Source: Cyrtodaria siliqua (Eukaryota; Mollusca; Bivalvia; Adapedonta; Hiatellidae). Taken from it: a DNA stretch of 64,000 bases. Positions 1 to 13,900 of this stretch are shown piece after piece; positions within the stretch are counted from its first letter, which is position 1, and each line of letters starts with the position of its first letter. The translations under genes were made by a program, and so were the position numbers. The notes beneath the pieces were generated by a model that saw only the letters and a program-made list of their open reading frames with translations, was not told the origin of the DNA and made no database searches. The DNA lies in NCBI GenBank assembly GCA_037043455.1, contig JAWPHD010011231.1, positions 21,797-85,796 on the forward strand, given 5' to 3'.

Positions 1-1771
1 TATAGGAACTCTTAACATCTAGTCTTCAAATGAACTGTATTATTCTGGTTACTTGCACACGCCCTGCGTCCGCAGTGAACCCCCACTAGACATCACTTTC
101 ATATGATAGCAAACTACTGTAGGTAAGCTGGTCAATGTCTAAAGATATACATTTAATTGCCATTGCCTAAAGCTATATTTACAACGCTAATGACGTACGC
201 GTGTCATACTCTAAATGCTTTATATTCCAGTCAAATACTCTTGCCAATGCCCAAATCAAAAAGAAAAGAAAATATAATATTGTGCAAAAATGATGTATTA
301 TCAACAATAAATACAAAATAAATATGTCATTAGTTTTCTACCTCAATCTCGGACGTGTTTCTTTCCCATTTACTAGGTGATACATGTGCATGATTTATTG
401 AGCGGTTCACAACTCGTTACTTTTTTAAAAATACACTACAAAAACAACTCGTTTTAACGGTTTGTTCTGGTCTTTTGTGCATAAGTTGGGAGATTGCTTT
501 ATTAAGATAAACATACATAGGACATGTTGTCTGCTTTTTAATTTAGTCTTTTGGTTGTTAATTGTGATGCGCAGGCTTGATAACCGCTGCTCCCAACTAA
601 ATTCCATTTTGTTTATTTCTCTCTAGTCAAAACATAATACGGGTATATAATTTAATAGTCTAAAACCAAACGTCATTATTTCCAAATGGTATTAACACCT
701 GGTGTGGCCTCTAGAAACAGCAATTCCAGCTCGGCACTGGGCTCTCATAATGTGGAATACATGGCATTGCATGTTTGAGTGACACTTTAACACTTTTTTA
801 GAGGTTGTTTTGTTGTGGAAGTTCGCACACGTGACGTTTAACAAGTCCCATACTTGTTACATGTTCAGTTGGATTTAGATCTGGATATTTCGCATACGAT
901 GCCATGGAAGAATTCTGACATGGTTAGGTTCTAGACTTTGTCTGGTGGATCTAGCAACTTTACATGGGGATTATATTTAGGCAAGGACATCCATATATGT
1001 GCTGCGATATGTGGCACATGGACTGGCTGCAACATTTCATCTTGGTGCGACCTAGCTTAAAGTTATCATTGAGGAGGTCAATAGACGTCATTTTGAAATG
1101 GTGACTTTTAGTTTTGATGGTTTTCAATGTTATGCCTTTGTGAAGTAAAAAGTACATATGTCACTTTGCTGGATAGACAGCTCCACTGCTTGTTTCGAAA
1201 ACAACATCTTTTCAAAAAGTTGCTATAAGTTGCTATAAAGTATATCGATGGACTAAAAATAACGTAACCAAGAAAATGAGTGGTAGTTTATTTAAATCGG
1301 TCAAGTAATTTTGAAGTTATGATGAGTTAAAAATAGCAATTTCACCATATTGGACCAATGGCGTCACCGGACAGTACGCATTGCAATGCGCATCACAGCT
1401 GCGCATGTGATGTTATTTTACTATCACTTTGCGATTTACTATCACCCTGTACTATCACCCTTGCATCAGATAGTAAGAATTCACACATTGAATGTGCTAT
1501 CACACATTGAATGTGACCTATGGGGATTTAGCATGGGCGTTTTATTTGAGGTATAATAAAATATATTACGTTCATGTCTTGTTTGCTTTCAAATTATATC
1601 CATAAAACCCAGGTGACCAATTATAAAAATTGTTCTATGTATATATACAGGCCATATACAGATCAGAGGATTATGTGATTTTAACCTGTTATAAATACTG
1701 GATATGTTTTAACAAGCTAGTAAGTATTCATATGGTCTCTCATAATATACCTTGTGTTTATTTATACCCAG
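1..1771. other. Upstream intron, no exon recognised
   Basis: This stretch precedes the pore exon and should be intron, since that exon starts with the third base of a codon. I found no segment resembling Slo2 S5 or earlier. The short open frames here have no family resemblance. About 1431-1545 is a dispersed repeat containing CAGATAGTAAGAAT and GATTTAGCATGGGCG, both of which recur near 15020 and 15915-15965. Confidence 0.6.
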
Positions 1772-1958
1772 GATATGTGGTTCGCAGCATTTACAGCGTG
1801 CAAGTTCGGAAATGCATTTAAACATGTTCGACGCCCTCTACTTTGTGATCGTGACTTTCTCGACGGTGGGTTATGGCGACTTGTCCCCCGACATCTGGCC
1901 CAGCCAAGTATTCATGCTACTGATGATCTGTGTAGCCTTTGCTATAATTCCAATGAAT
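1772..1958 (+). CDS. KCNT1-like: KCNT-like exon: pore helix, selectivity filter and S6
   Basis: Acceptor ACCCAG at 1766-1771, donor GTAAGA at 1959. The exon begins with one base completing a codon, then encodes 62 residues starting [10 protein letters not shown] (family form CGIQHLERA). [10 protein letters not shown] is the K+ selectivity filter, followed by LSPDIWPSQ and the S6 helix [15 protein letters not shown]. This is the channel's ion-conducting core. It ends in phase 0. The preceding exon (S5) is not visible in the window. Confidence 0.95.
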
Positions 1959-4900
1959 GTAAGAATAAAAGAAGATATACTTTGTAAATAGCACATATCG
2001 ATATTGACGTCACACAATACGATTTCACGAAAATATCGTGCCATTGAACAGTTTAGTTTAATAATATTTTATTCTTTGATGTTATTTACATACATACATG
2101 CGATATAAAATTACAGTAATAAATAACATTTACGAATGGATTGAACCACGAGTTATCACAACATCAGTTACGGTCATTTCCAAGCACAATCAAATTTAAT
2201 ATAGATTCCCGATCTGTTTTCGGACAAAATCATACATATTTGTACGAATGAAATCTATTTTAAGCAATTTTAAGCAATCTTAATCCGTGCTATTGAGGTA
2301 GATAATTATGTTACTATTGTTCTGGGCGCTTGTTTCAGCCAAAAAATGCAACATCTCTCACACCCCTTAACGATTGGCATTGATGCTCTTAAAGGACCAG
2401 TAAGTAATAACACTACTGATTTGTAGTCGGGGCGACATTTTGCAGCCACCAAAGAGCACTAAACAAACGCTTGGTAAATGTCAAGACATACTGAAAAGGT
2501 TGTCTATTGGAAGCAACAAACACAAGCAAGAAAGAAGAGTAGCAGACCCGGTTTTTATTGAAACTGTTCATGAGAGGTAAAACAGTGCAACACCTCTCAC
2601 GCCCTATAGCACGCCGTATTTTACTTTAAAGCCTCAAATACTGGGCATGATTAACACAACGTACCATTTAGTAATAACTACAGATTTGTAGTCGGATCGG
2701 CAACGTTTTATAGCTGCCACACAGCATTTGACTTGATGATCCCAAAGCATCAGTAAGTAATTATAACACTACTGATATGTAATCGGGGCGACTTTTTACA
2801 CCAGCCACACAGCATTAAACAAAGATAGCGTGAATGTCAATAAATACTGTAAAGGCGTCAATTGTAAGCAACAAACACAAACTAGAAAGGTAGCAGACCC
2901 TGCTTTATTGAGTTTGTTCTTGAGAGGTAAAACAATTGCAACACCTATCAAGTCCTAGCATTTGGTATTCTAATTTAAAGCCAAACAGATAGATCTTGAT
3001 GATCACAAAGGACTAGTAAGTAATAACACAACTGATCTGTAGTCAGGGCGAATTTTCACAGCCGCCGCACAGCCCTACATAAACGCATGTGTGAACGTCA
3101 ATAAATACTGAAAAGGTTTTCATGTTTGCGGATCAAATAATCCGCACCAAATATCCGCCTCGATTCGTCGTTTCCTGTCTTGAAAGTTAAATATTAAACA
3201 AACGCATTATACATTTGCTATCTGCTTTTTCACAGATTCAAATAATATCTTCCATTTGGTTTGAGCGTTCCAAGTTCGGATGTGAGTACATAGCAGCCGG
3301 GAACAAGCACGTTGTTGTATTGTCACAAAATCTACATACAGGAAGTGTCATGGACTTTCTCGTAGAGTTCTACGCACATCCAAAACTCGGGGTAAGTTAA
3401 AACACTTACGGCATTACAGTGAGACCGTTCAAGAGCGACAAATAGTGAGACAAGTCATATGCGACCATCCTCTTTCAAGACATATACATATTATAAGGTA
3501 ATCCGTATAGCGAAGCATGTCATGGGCGACCACCCTCTTTCAAGACATGACATATAAGGCAATCCGTACAGTAAGACAAGTCATGCGCGACTACACTCTT
3601 TCAAAACATGACATATAAACCAATCCGTACAGCGGGACAAGTCGTTTGAGACCACCCTCTTTCAAGACATATACGGCAATCCGTACAGAGGGACACTTCA
3701 TTTGCGACCACCCTCTTTCATGACCACCCTCTAGGGTATTCCGTGTAGAGGGACATTTCATGTGCGACACACCTCATTCAAGACATGACATATAAGACAA
3801 TCCGTACAGTAAGACATGACATGTGCGACCACCCTCTCTCGGTGCGTGTCAGCCAACCATGGAGAAAAACCTATCTTCTGAGATTACTCTTTGTTAGGTC
3901 ATGCAGGTCAGTCATACAGGAATACTGTTAGCCGATACAACGTTAGACACAGAGTAATGTCATCTGAGATCACTCTTTGTTAGGTCATGCAGGTCAGTCA
4001 TACAGGAATACTGTTAGCCGATACAATGTTAGACACAGAGTAATGTCATCTGAAATCACTCTTTGTTAGGTTATGCAGGTCAGTCACACAGGAATACTGT
4101 TAGCCGATACAACGTTAGACACAGTAAGCAGAATCAGGTTGGACAGGGCTCTATCAGACCTAATCAGACAGCTAGCAGTATAGCATGATCTGGTATGCGT
4201 CACTACCTCCTGTCAGACAGCTAGCAGTATAGCATGATCTGCTATGCGTCACTACCTCCTGTCAGACAGCTAGCTGTATAGCATGATCTGGTATGCGTCA
4301 TTACCTCCTGCCAGACAGCTAGCAGTATAGTAGTATCTGGTATGCGTCACTACCTCCTGTCAGACAGCTAGCAGTATAGCATGATCTGGTATGCGTCACT
4401 ACCTCCTGTCAGACAGCTAGCTGTATAGCATGATCTGGTATGCGTCACTACCTCCTGTCAGACAGCTAGCAGTATAGCATGATCTGGTATGCGTCACTAC
4501 CTCCTGTCAGACAGCTAGCAGTATAGCATGATCTGATATGCGTCACTAACTCATGTCAGACAGCTAGCTGTATAGCATGATCTGGTATGCGGCACCACCT
4601 CCTATCAAGCCATATAGTGTAAAACAAAATGACGAAACCGTGTCCCTATATACATAGGGGTTATTTTTCATTGATGCCAAAGTGCTTTTTTGTTATGTTG
4701 TAAAAAAGATGGAAAATAATATAACGAACTTCGTCTTCACCGTGCCTTGATCAAAAGACTCAAACTTGTTGTACCTTTTGCTGATTGCTGCTTCATTTCT
4801 CGAAGAACCGTCGGTATATTTAGGTGTACAGCATCGTCGTAAGAAACACACGGTTTTAATAATGACTACATTGTGTATAATCTTACTATTCGCACCCTCA

Positions 4901-7900
4901 GGACAACAAGCTGGAAAGTCACAATATGACATTAGCGACTAAAAAATCCAATTCAATTCCTATATTAATTGACATGAATAAGCGAATCAATACATACTAA
5001 TATATTACAATTCAGTGTTTTTGTTTTATGTACAGGAGCACGTGGTGGTACTCATGGCTGCCGATGAGATGGACAAGAGCAACATGGCCGTCATACTTAA
5101 GGATCCAAAGTGGGCCCAGCGTGTAGTGTACATACGGGGCTCTGCTCTCAAAGACATAGACCTGAACAGGTGTAGGATCACAGAGGCCGAGGCATGTTTT
5201 ATACTCGCACCAAGATATTTCAAGGATAGGTCAAATGCTGTAAGTTCTTGTATCATTGAGGCATTGCCCTGGTTTGTAATCGCACTCAGATATGGATAGG
5301 ATATATCAAATGCTGTATGTTCTGGAATCGAGTTCATGCACTTATATGTTAAACTGTTTATACCAGATTATTTAGGTTGATCGTTGCAGTTACACAATTT
5401 ACTTTATTTAAGAACTGGCTTCTTACTAATGCAACTATGAATCAGCATATGCTATGATTATTTCTCCTTTCATACCCCTTTCCCCTCAAATTAACTGATA
5501 AACTCCCTCGTCATGGCTATACATGTAGAACAATGTGGACCACCTCATTGGGTGTGACATGTAAACAACTGTTATACTACATTTGATCAAATGTTAACAG
5601 TGCATCAACATATTATTTGACCATATCTTCCAGGATCAACACACAATATTACGATCGTGGGCCGTGAAAGACTGTGCGCCGAAGTGTAAACTGTATATTC
5701 AAATATTCAAGCCAGAAAACAAGATACATGTCAAGTTTGCTGGTATGTGTTAAGATTCATGTTAAACGTATACATAAAAGTCGAACTTTCACAGAATACA
5801 GTCGCAAAAAACGCGCATCCAAAATAAAATATTAGTTACAAGAAAGTATGCGACACCACAAACCTAAAAGAGTTGACAATAGTTGAATCACCTTGAAATG
5901 GTCAGTGGCAAAAATGTCGTTGAGGGTATGAACCAGATTCTTGGGTGCACCCAACTCCAACCTTACCCCATGTTCATGCCAATAAAACGGGAAAGTGTAC
6001 TAACCTGAGAATGGTACACCCCTTTATCTCTGTCACAAATGAAATGTATTTTTGTGATTCCAAAGTTCTTAATATTGTATCTGGTAGGTTAAATAAAGAG
6101 ACTAGAGTATATAAAAATTGACATAAAATATTTAATCAAAGAATACTGTACAACCTCAAATAAACACTCATGCATACATAGCCTCACATACAATTAACTA
6201 TTATAACACAGTAGTTTAACAATTGGCAGTAGTTATAATCCGTATCATATCCTATAACCTATAGGTTGTATAAGTCTAGTAAAATATAAACCAGCCCTCA
6301 AATAGGCATTCATGTAATGCACAGTCCCAAACAAATGTAAACGAGTGTATCTCGCACGTCACACCATTTCAGTTAGAAAATACTATTCTGCTATGATGAT
6401 ACCACTCAGGTATAGTCAAAAAAACCACTTAGACACTACAGCTCAAGTATTGTTACGGAACCACTAATATATAAGTTCGTCCACTCAGGAGCAACAACTT
6501 AGGTAACGTTACGGGACCACACAGGTATGTACACGTCCACTCAGGAATCACCACTTAGGTAACGGTACGGGACCACACAGGTATATGTACACGTCCACTC
6601 AGGTATCACCACTTAGGCAACGGTACGGGACCACACAGGTATATGTACACGTCCACTCAGGAATCACCACTTAGGTAACGGTACGGGTCCACACAGGTAT
6701 ATGTACACGTCCACTCAGGAATCACCACTTAGGTAACGGTACGGGACCACACAGGTATACGTATAAATCCACACAGGAGCCACTACTTATGTAATGGGAC
6801 GACAAGACCACACAGGTATATATGTACAAATCCACACAGGAGTCTCTACGTAAGTATGAATCTAAGTCCACTTGGATATCCCCACTCAGGTATGGATAAC
6901 AATTGGTTCCCAAGTCAAACTATTGTTCTTGACCATCCCGGACATCACATAAGCCACCTACAATTACAATACTGTCTATCTTACTACAAGAATATAATTC
7001 ACGCGATAGAAGTCTAATTATTCTCACATTTAACTACATTGCAAATTCCACGCGATTTACTTAAATAACTACTATAACTACAGGCTAGGGACGGGGAAAC
7101 TTACAATATATCTCTGTCTCTCGTGCCAATCTTCTACTTCTAAATACTGGTCACAAGATCTGTATTTCATGTTGTCCAGTCAACTGGTTGGTAAAGACTG
7201 ACCACACAAAAGCTATTTCAATTACAAACACACCCAATCTATATTTAGGATTTACTGAGGTTTAACCGGTCTGACTAGTTTACCTATGTAAACTTATAAA
7301 TCAAAGTACTTAAAGTACTTATAGCTGGCAATTTTGTGACAATCTCATTATTTTGTTTTGTCTCGATCTTGACACGAGTGAAAATAACACAACTAGTCAT
7401 TTAAATAGACTGCTTCCCGATATGTTACCCTTTTCACAGATGACGTCTGTCAGAATGTGCAGTCTTTTCGGTATCTCCTTTAAACAAAAGTTAAAATGGA
7501 AACAATATTCTTTCTTTCAGAGCATGTCGTATGTGAAGACGAATTCAAGTATGCCCTGCTTGCCAACAATTGTTTATACCCTGGGTTGTCTACTCTTGTG
7601 TCTCTGCTCGTCCACACATCAGGAGGAATGTACGTCTGTTATATCAATCACTGTGTTCTTTTGGTATTCGATTTGTATAAACTGTGCAAAAACGTTATTT
7701 AGCACAGATTACGAAAGAGCTTATTTTCCTAGTTTTGTAATCAATGTAAACTAAAGTGCATACTTTAAAGTGTAATCTTTATTGGCATTTAACAGTCTAA
7801 ACCAAATAATGTGTATTCCAGTAAACTAACCTAATTTGTCTCCTACCTGTCGAGTTCATTCGTTTTCTAATGACTGTGTGAATTGTTATTATATAATGGT

Positions 7901-10900
7901 TTATAGTGTTCTGTGAAGTGATACGTTTAAGCAAGGCACCATCCATAATAATTTAATATTTCTAGACAACTTGGAAAAGATTTTGTAAAAAAAAAATCAG
8001 TTTAGAAATTATGATAAACTGGGAACATGATTATATAAGGAAACTATGAAATAACATATATACTTTGATTAAAAAAACATCAAATACAATTCATAAAATG
8101 GAAAAAATATGCGTGACATGGAATACTATGCATAATTACAAAGATTGATTACGTGTTATTACTAACGAGTAAATGTAATATGCGAGACAATTCATACACT
8201 CAAGAGATATGAAAACGCAACACGGGAATTTCCGCTATATATTGTATGTACAATATGCTGCTTTTAATCGAATGGTACATGACTACGTAAGACACTTCCT
8301 TTGGCAAAACTACTAAAACAACAAATAATACAGCAAATAGTATTCCTTCAAAGTTTCATTATTAACAGAGTACGCGTTTGGCGCAATCATGTGAGCAAAC
8401 TTAGGATGCAACATTTTGCAAACTATTTACGTTAAATACAGTACTGGACTAGCTCAGTTTTTCAAGAGCAATTTCAACATTTATGAAGTTCTTGTTACAA
8501 GGTGTAGTGTGATTAAAACGTCTACAACATCACAGTTGTGTCCTTTCTCTAATTAACTGCAACTTTGTTTTACAAAACATCTTGGGATTTCTTTGGAATA
8601 TTATGTGCAATTAAGTGCAGTATATACAATATATAGCGGAAATTCCCGTGTTGGGTTTTCATATCTCTTGAGTGTAATTGCAAATAGTACGTGCTTGTTG
8701 TTCGTAACGAAATATAGACAATTCAAAATTACAAATCGTAACTACCAACTACATAGTTAGCTAACTGATTAACTCACGTTTCTTTATATATTTGAACGTG
8801 TGACCTTTTTTTATTTAATAGTATGATTCTAACTTTTGATTTTCAATTTGAAGGCAAGAGTATCTTGTTTATATGCCCCCCTCACACCACCACAAATAAG
8901 GATATTCATCCTTTCCCTCTCTATAGAGATGATCTGAGATAAGGTCGATTGCACCATGTTCTGGTGTAAATAAATACTGAAAAGGGGATCACTTGGAAGC
9001 AACACACAAACACAAACAAACAAACTGTTTAAAATATCCCGCAACACTAAACATGTATTTATCGACTATGCTATTTACGGTATCGCGTTGGTTTCTATTC
9101 GGTATGGCGTTGGTGTCTATGTTACAAGACAGTACTGTATTAATAATTTGACGCTTATTAATATGCTCACTTATGTACTATATGTATTAACAAATACAGA
9201 TTTTGTTCTGTTTCTTCTTTCTCTGCCAATTTATGAGTATATATGCAGATATTAACTGTTGAGCAGTTCACAGTTTCTTGGATTTATCTACCTAACTGGA
9301 CAAGGGTCATAGAATGGATACTAAAAAGGTAACACTACATATATTCTTCCTTTGTTCATCCACCTTTTTACGTTGTTCTGCAATCACATGTATACGTGTT
9401 TATTATAGCAGAAGTGGTAATCACATTTAACATTTGCACTGCATGCAGAAAGTCTTCCAGTTGCAATGTCTAACAATTCTACTTGTTGAGTGGACAGACT
9501 GATCGACTACAGTTTTAACATACTGGTAATCAGATTAACTAATGGATAGATGTATGGAATAATTGACAGTCTGATCGACTGTATTTCTGCTTACCGGCCG
9601 ACACATTTTGAAAGAAATATAACAAGATCGGACAGGGAAAGGAGCATTCAAAGAGGACAGTCAACCACAAAACCCCCACCAATGGAACCTGGAAAGTCTT
9701 CATGTAATCTTAGCTGTTGGTGCGACTATACAATCAAATTCCATTCATGTAATATTTTTCCTGCTAAGTATACGACACATATTTACGTATCAAAACAGTA
9801 ACGTGTATATGTCGATGCCTAACTACTGCCGCTAATATTCAATGATTACAGCCAATCACAATTTGATTCTGTGATATTGTATTATTAATTAATGTCTGTG
9901 AAATGAAATTACATTTTGATTGAAAGCTAAAGGATGATTGTAAACTGTAAATCATTATGCACTATTCATTTATAATGGTGCATATAATTCAGGAAGCGAA
10001 ATGATGTTGACCTTGTATTGTATTACATGCATGTTTTTCTCACGTGAAGTATACACATATGCTAACATAAACACATTTAAGTAAGAGTTGGTTAACTGTT
10101 TGTGATATACGTTTTTATCACTAACGTAGCTGACGTGCAATAAACGAGGTTTTCAGCATTGTGCACATTGCTGATTAAAGAACGAGTACCATCAGCCCGT
10201 TTGCTTACAAAATACTCTGCATCTAGTCCATAATGACTGGTTCACTAACAATTTCTTGGGTGATGTGCATCATTCAATTTTGCGTGCTTAAAAAGCGACA
10301 CTGATAATATATATATTGCAAGACGAGTTGTGTTCGTATGTTTATTATATGTCAATATCAATAAACAAAAACAAAACGTCAATTGCTGATAACTCGTTTC
10401 TTGTCAAAATGTCGTTTACATTTTCAAAACAGTTACACATTTTTTCCTGTTTATTATAATGCTTTGATATTTATTGTCGCGTTATTTCGATGCAATCCAA
10501 CTTTGTCTGCGGTTATTGTCTTTCAGCGAGGGAGAGTTAGCGACAGATAAATGGCAGCAGGCCTATGGCCGCCACTCCGGCAACCAGATCTATCACATCC
10601 AGCTGGGCCGCAGCAAGTTCTTCAGTGTATACGAGGGGAAGAAATTCACCGAGGCCTCTGCAGACGCACATCAAAGGTAAGTTAGCTATAGTTTTCGTTT
10701 TGAGTCTCCATGGAAGTCATGTTCAGTGGTTGACCTATTTACAAACCGCCACTATGCTTTACTCTTTGATTGTGCAATGACCGGACAGATAGGACGGTAG
10801 CGGTTGATGTTTTTCTTAAATATTGTCTTGTCATACACTTAACGGTTTGTTCTCTTGTCGCTCTGGTTTCTGCCAAGTCATAGAGTACTTGCTTTGTGGC

Positions 10901-13900
10901 TCTCTAAGCTTTTGTTTTGTATATTATGTATACATTATCATTTGTGTGTTATACTTATATTGCCTATTAATGCGACCTTGTTAGTTAGAGAATATAACCT
11001 GGCGGGGATATCGTTATTTTCATTGTCCCGTTTTATTGGAATGACAATATAGTAAGAATGAGGTTTGGTCACCTTAGAGCCTTGTTTAAACCGCCCGAGG
11101 ACATTTATACAACTGACCGTTCCAAGGCGAAAGCCCTATTGCCAAACCTTTTATGTTTGTGATGTCATGTTTTGCCTTTTATTCTTTGTAATTGGTGTTT
11201 GCTTCTGTACGTGTTTGTGTTTGACTGCGGTCCTTCACTTAAACATTGCATACTCGCTGATGTACTTCAATCACAATGTCATACATGAACACCTCGTGTT
11301 ATGTGTTTGACAGTCGAACAATCATCCTACCACTTTAAATGTTAAGAGAAATCTGTTTGATAGTAATATTTAGGCGTTCCTCTGATACCGTTGATATTGA
11401 TCGTTCTATCGTACATGTATGTGGGTGGTAATCCGGGCGGTATCTTGTACTATGTATATCCCCTAGCCATTCACTTGTACAAATGTTGAAGGATCTCGAA
11501 TTATTCATTATCCACACCGTCTCACATAAAGCGGTTCTTTACAACATATTAATTTTCTATTTTTCTTATTACAATCATGTCAGTTGCTTGTTGGGTGAAT
11601 ATTAAAATAAGTATAAAAGATAACAGTCGAACAGGAAATGCATTTTTCACAGAACACAGTAAACCCCAAAATCCGCAAAACGACAAACATGAATGGCAAT
11701 GTTAATAAGGAATAAAGGCATATGACGTCACACACACAAAAAGGGTTGACAAAAGGGCTACCGCCTTGCAAAGGTCAGTGGCAAAAAAAACGCTGAGGGT
11801 TTAAACCAGGTTCTAGGGTGCACCAAACCTCACACTTACCCTACTGATCTCAATAAAACGGGACAGTGTAAATAAAATCCCCGCCATGACCTATTCTCTA
11901 ACCAACAAGGCAGCATTAATAGGCAATATAAGTAAACACACAAATGCTCGTGTGTATATAAATACAAAAAAAACCAATAGCATAGAAAGCCACGAAGAAG
12001 GTAATCAATGACTTGGCAGAACAGAAGTCCAATTGTACAACAAAATCAAAAATCACTGACTGAAAGACCTTTTTTTTTTTACTAGAAGTAACATCAACGA
12101 AACTAAGGTTGTTACCTGGGCTGCACTTAATGCTTAAATTTATGACTTGAACCATCCTCTGTCGTCATTGCCATTTAAGTGAGAGAGTTTCTGCCTTATC
12201 CAGTCGTTCACTGGTGTTATATTTGCTTTTGCTCATTTCAGATTTGGGATTTCGTTAGTTGCAATGTTAGATCCCACAATGGCAAAGCCTCATTTGCAGT
12301 TGAATCCGGGTCCAACATATATTCTAAAACCCACAGATTTTTGCTTCTACATGAGCATAACTAGGGAGGAATATGCTAAGATACGACCTGATGCTCTATC
12401 GACAGACGACAGCAAATCAGCCACCAGGGCCAACCATATGGGTAGGTGTCTGTATTCCGTTTCGTTAAATATTGGTTAGTTGGTTGAAAGAATGTGCTAA
12501 GATACAGGCTGATGCGCTGTTGACCGATGAAAGCAACTCAAAATGTATGGGTATGTACCTGCATTCCGTTTCATTCACTATGCTTTCGTTGGAGATATGT
12601 TAAACTAGTATGTAAAAATAACTGAACACCAGATTGATGCAAATTTGTAGATGTATGGACATTTACTAAGGTAGCATATTTTTTTAATCCAGCTTGCCTA
12701 AGTGGGATATCGTGTGTTTGTGTGTTTGTGTGTGTGTGTGTGTGTCTAAATTGTTTACGCAAACAACCCTCAGCATTACACATAACATTTTCATGTATTC
12801 ATATATCCTTATACAAAATTTACATCATTACTTTGTATGAATCGTCGTTATGAGCTCTTTTAACCCCCCTACCATAAACTCTATCATCACATTACTTCAA
12901 GTATAAAATCAGAATGTGATATATGTCTTGGGCAAACATGCAACATAATGGCTTCTATCAAAACTAATAAAAATGATAGAGCATTATTGAGTTCGAGGGA
13001 CGGAGATATGTTTGCTGCATTTTAATTTATTATTAATGACATTTTGAATGTTACGCTGAGTGTTGTTGAATGGAATTAAAGATGTGGTTTTTAGATTTAT
13101 ATGCCTATCAAAGGTTAAGTGCGATACTGCTGTAAATGCATATACATAAGGAACAAGGAAAACAGTATTAATTTGATTACAGAACGTATGGCTGCAGAGC
13201 TGCAGAACATGTTGGAATCCGAAGGTGAAGATGAAGATGACGAAGATAACGACAGTGTCTTTAACACCATTACATCACAGCAATCGTATGTATACAGGGT
13301 CACTAAATATTACATCATATCAATAGTATATATAAATACTTTGCATTCCTCCAAACAACATAAAGCAACATCATGCCATGATTTAAATCACCCTAAGCAA
13401 TAGTTTACAATCCATATATTATTTGTTTTATTGCAAACCTGTCACGCCCTTGTCACGGTTAACATGCGTCGGTGTATTGCAATCAATGTGTTAACTTTCT
13501 GAAATTAACATTTCCTTTTCAGATATGTCTTATCCATTCATATAGGAAGTGTAAAACAATGACATCAGTGAAACTATTCTTCTGACACATATGTCCAAAT
13601 CTATAATTACTATTTCTGTTTAAGATACAAGTTTTCCAATCATTTACGACGTGTGGCCTCTGTAGCAGAAAACGGCAGTACACCAATATCTAGATCCCCC
13701 GAATCTAGATCTCCCGATATAGACATGCATAAGAGAGCTGTATTGAATAGTCTGAAATTGAGTAACGCCAGGTAACACACGAGTATACATTCTGTATTTG
13801 TCTTTTTAACACCTCGAACTCTAAAACGCCACATAGCATACAGTAATACATATCATGCTGGATTTTTTCCGCTTATGTTTGTTTATGGAAGTTGTTCAAG

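Noticed and set aside
1..1771. S5 or earlier channel exons
   Set aside because: No frame resembles the family's S1-S5, and no fitting donor with the required phase was found.
3392..3845. 61-bp array as derived from the exon ending at 3391
   Set aside because: No similarity between the unit and the exon end or its donor region.
7353..7754. 133-codon frame over the RCK1 exon as a separate gene
   Set aside because: It overlaps the channel exon at 7521-7629 in another frame and runs into introns.
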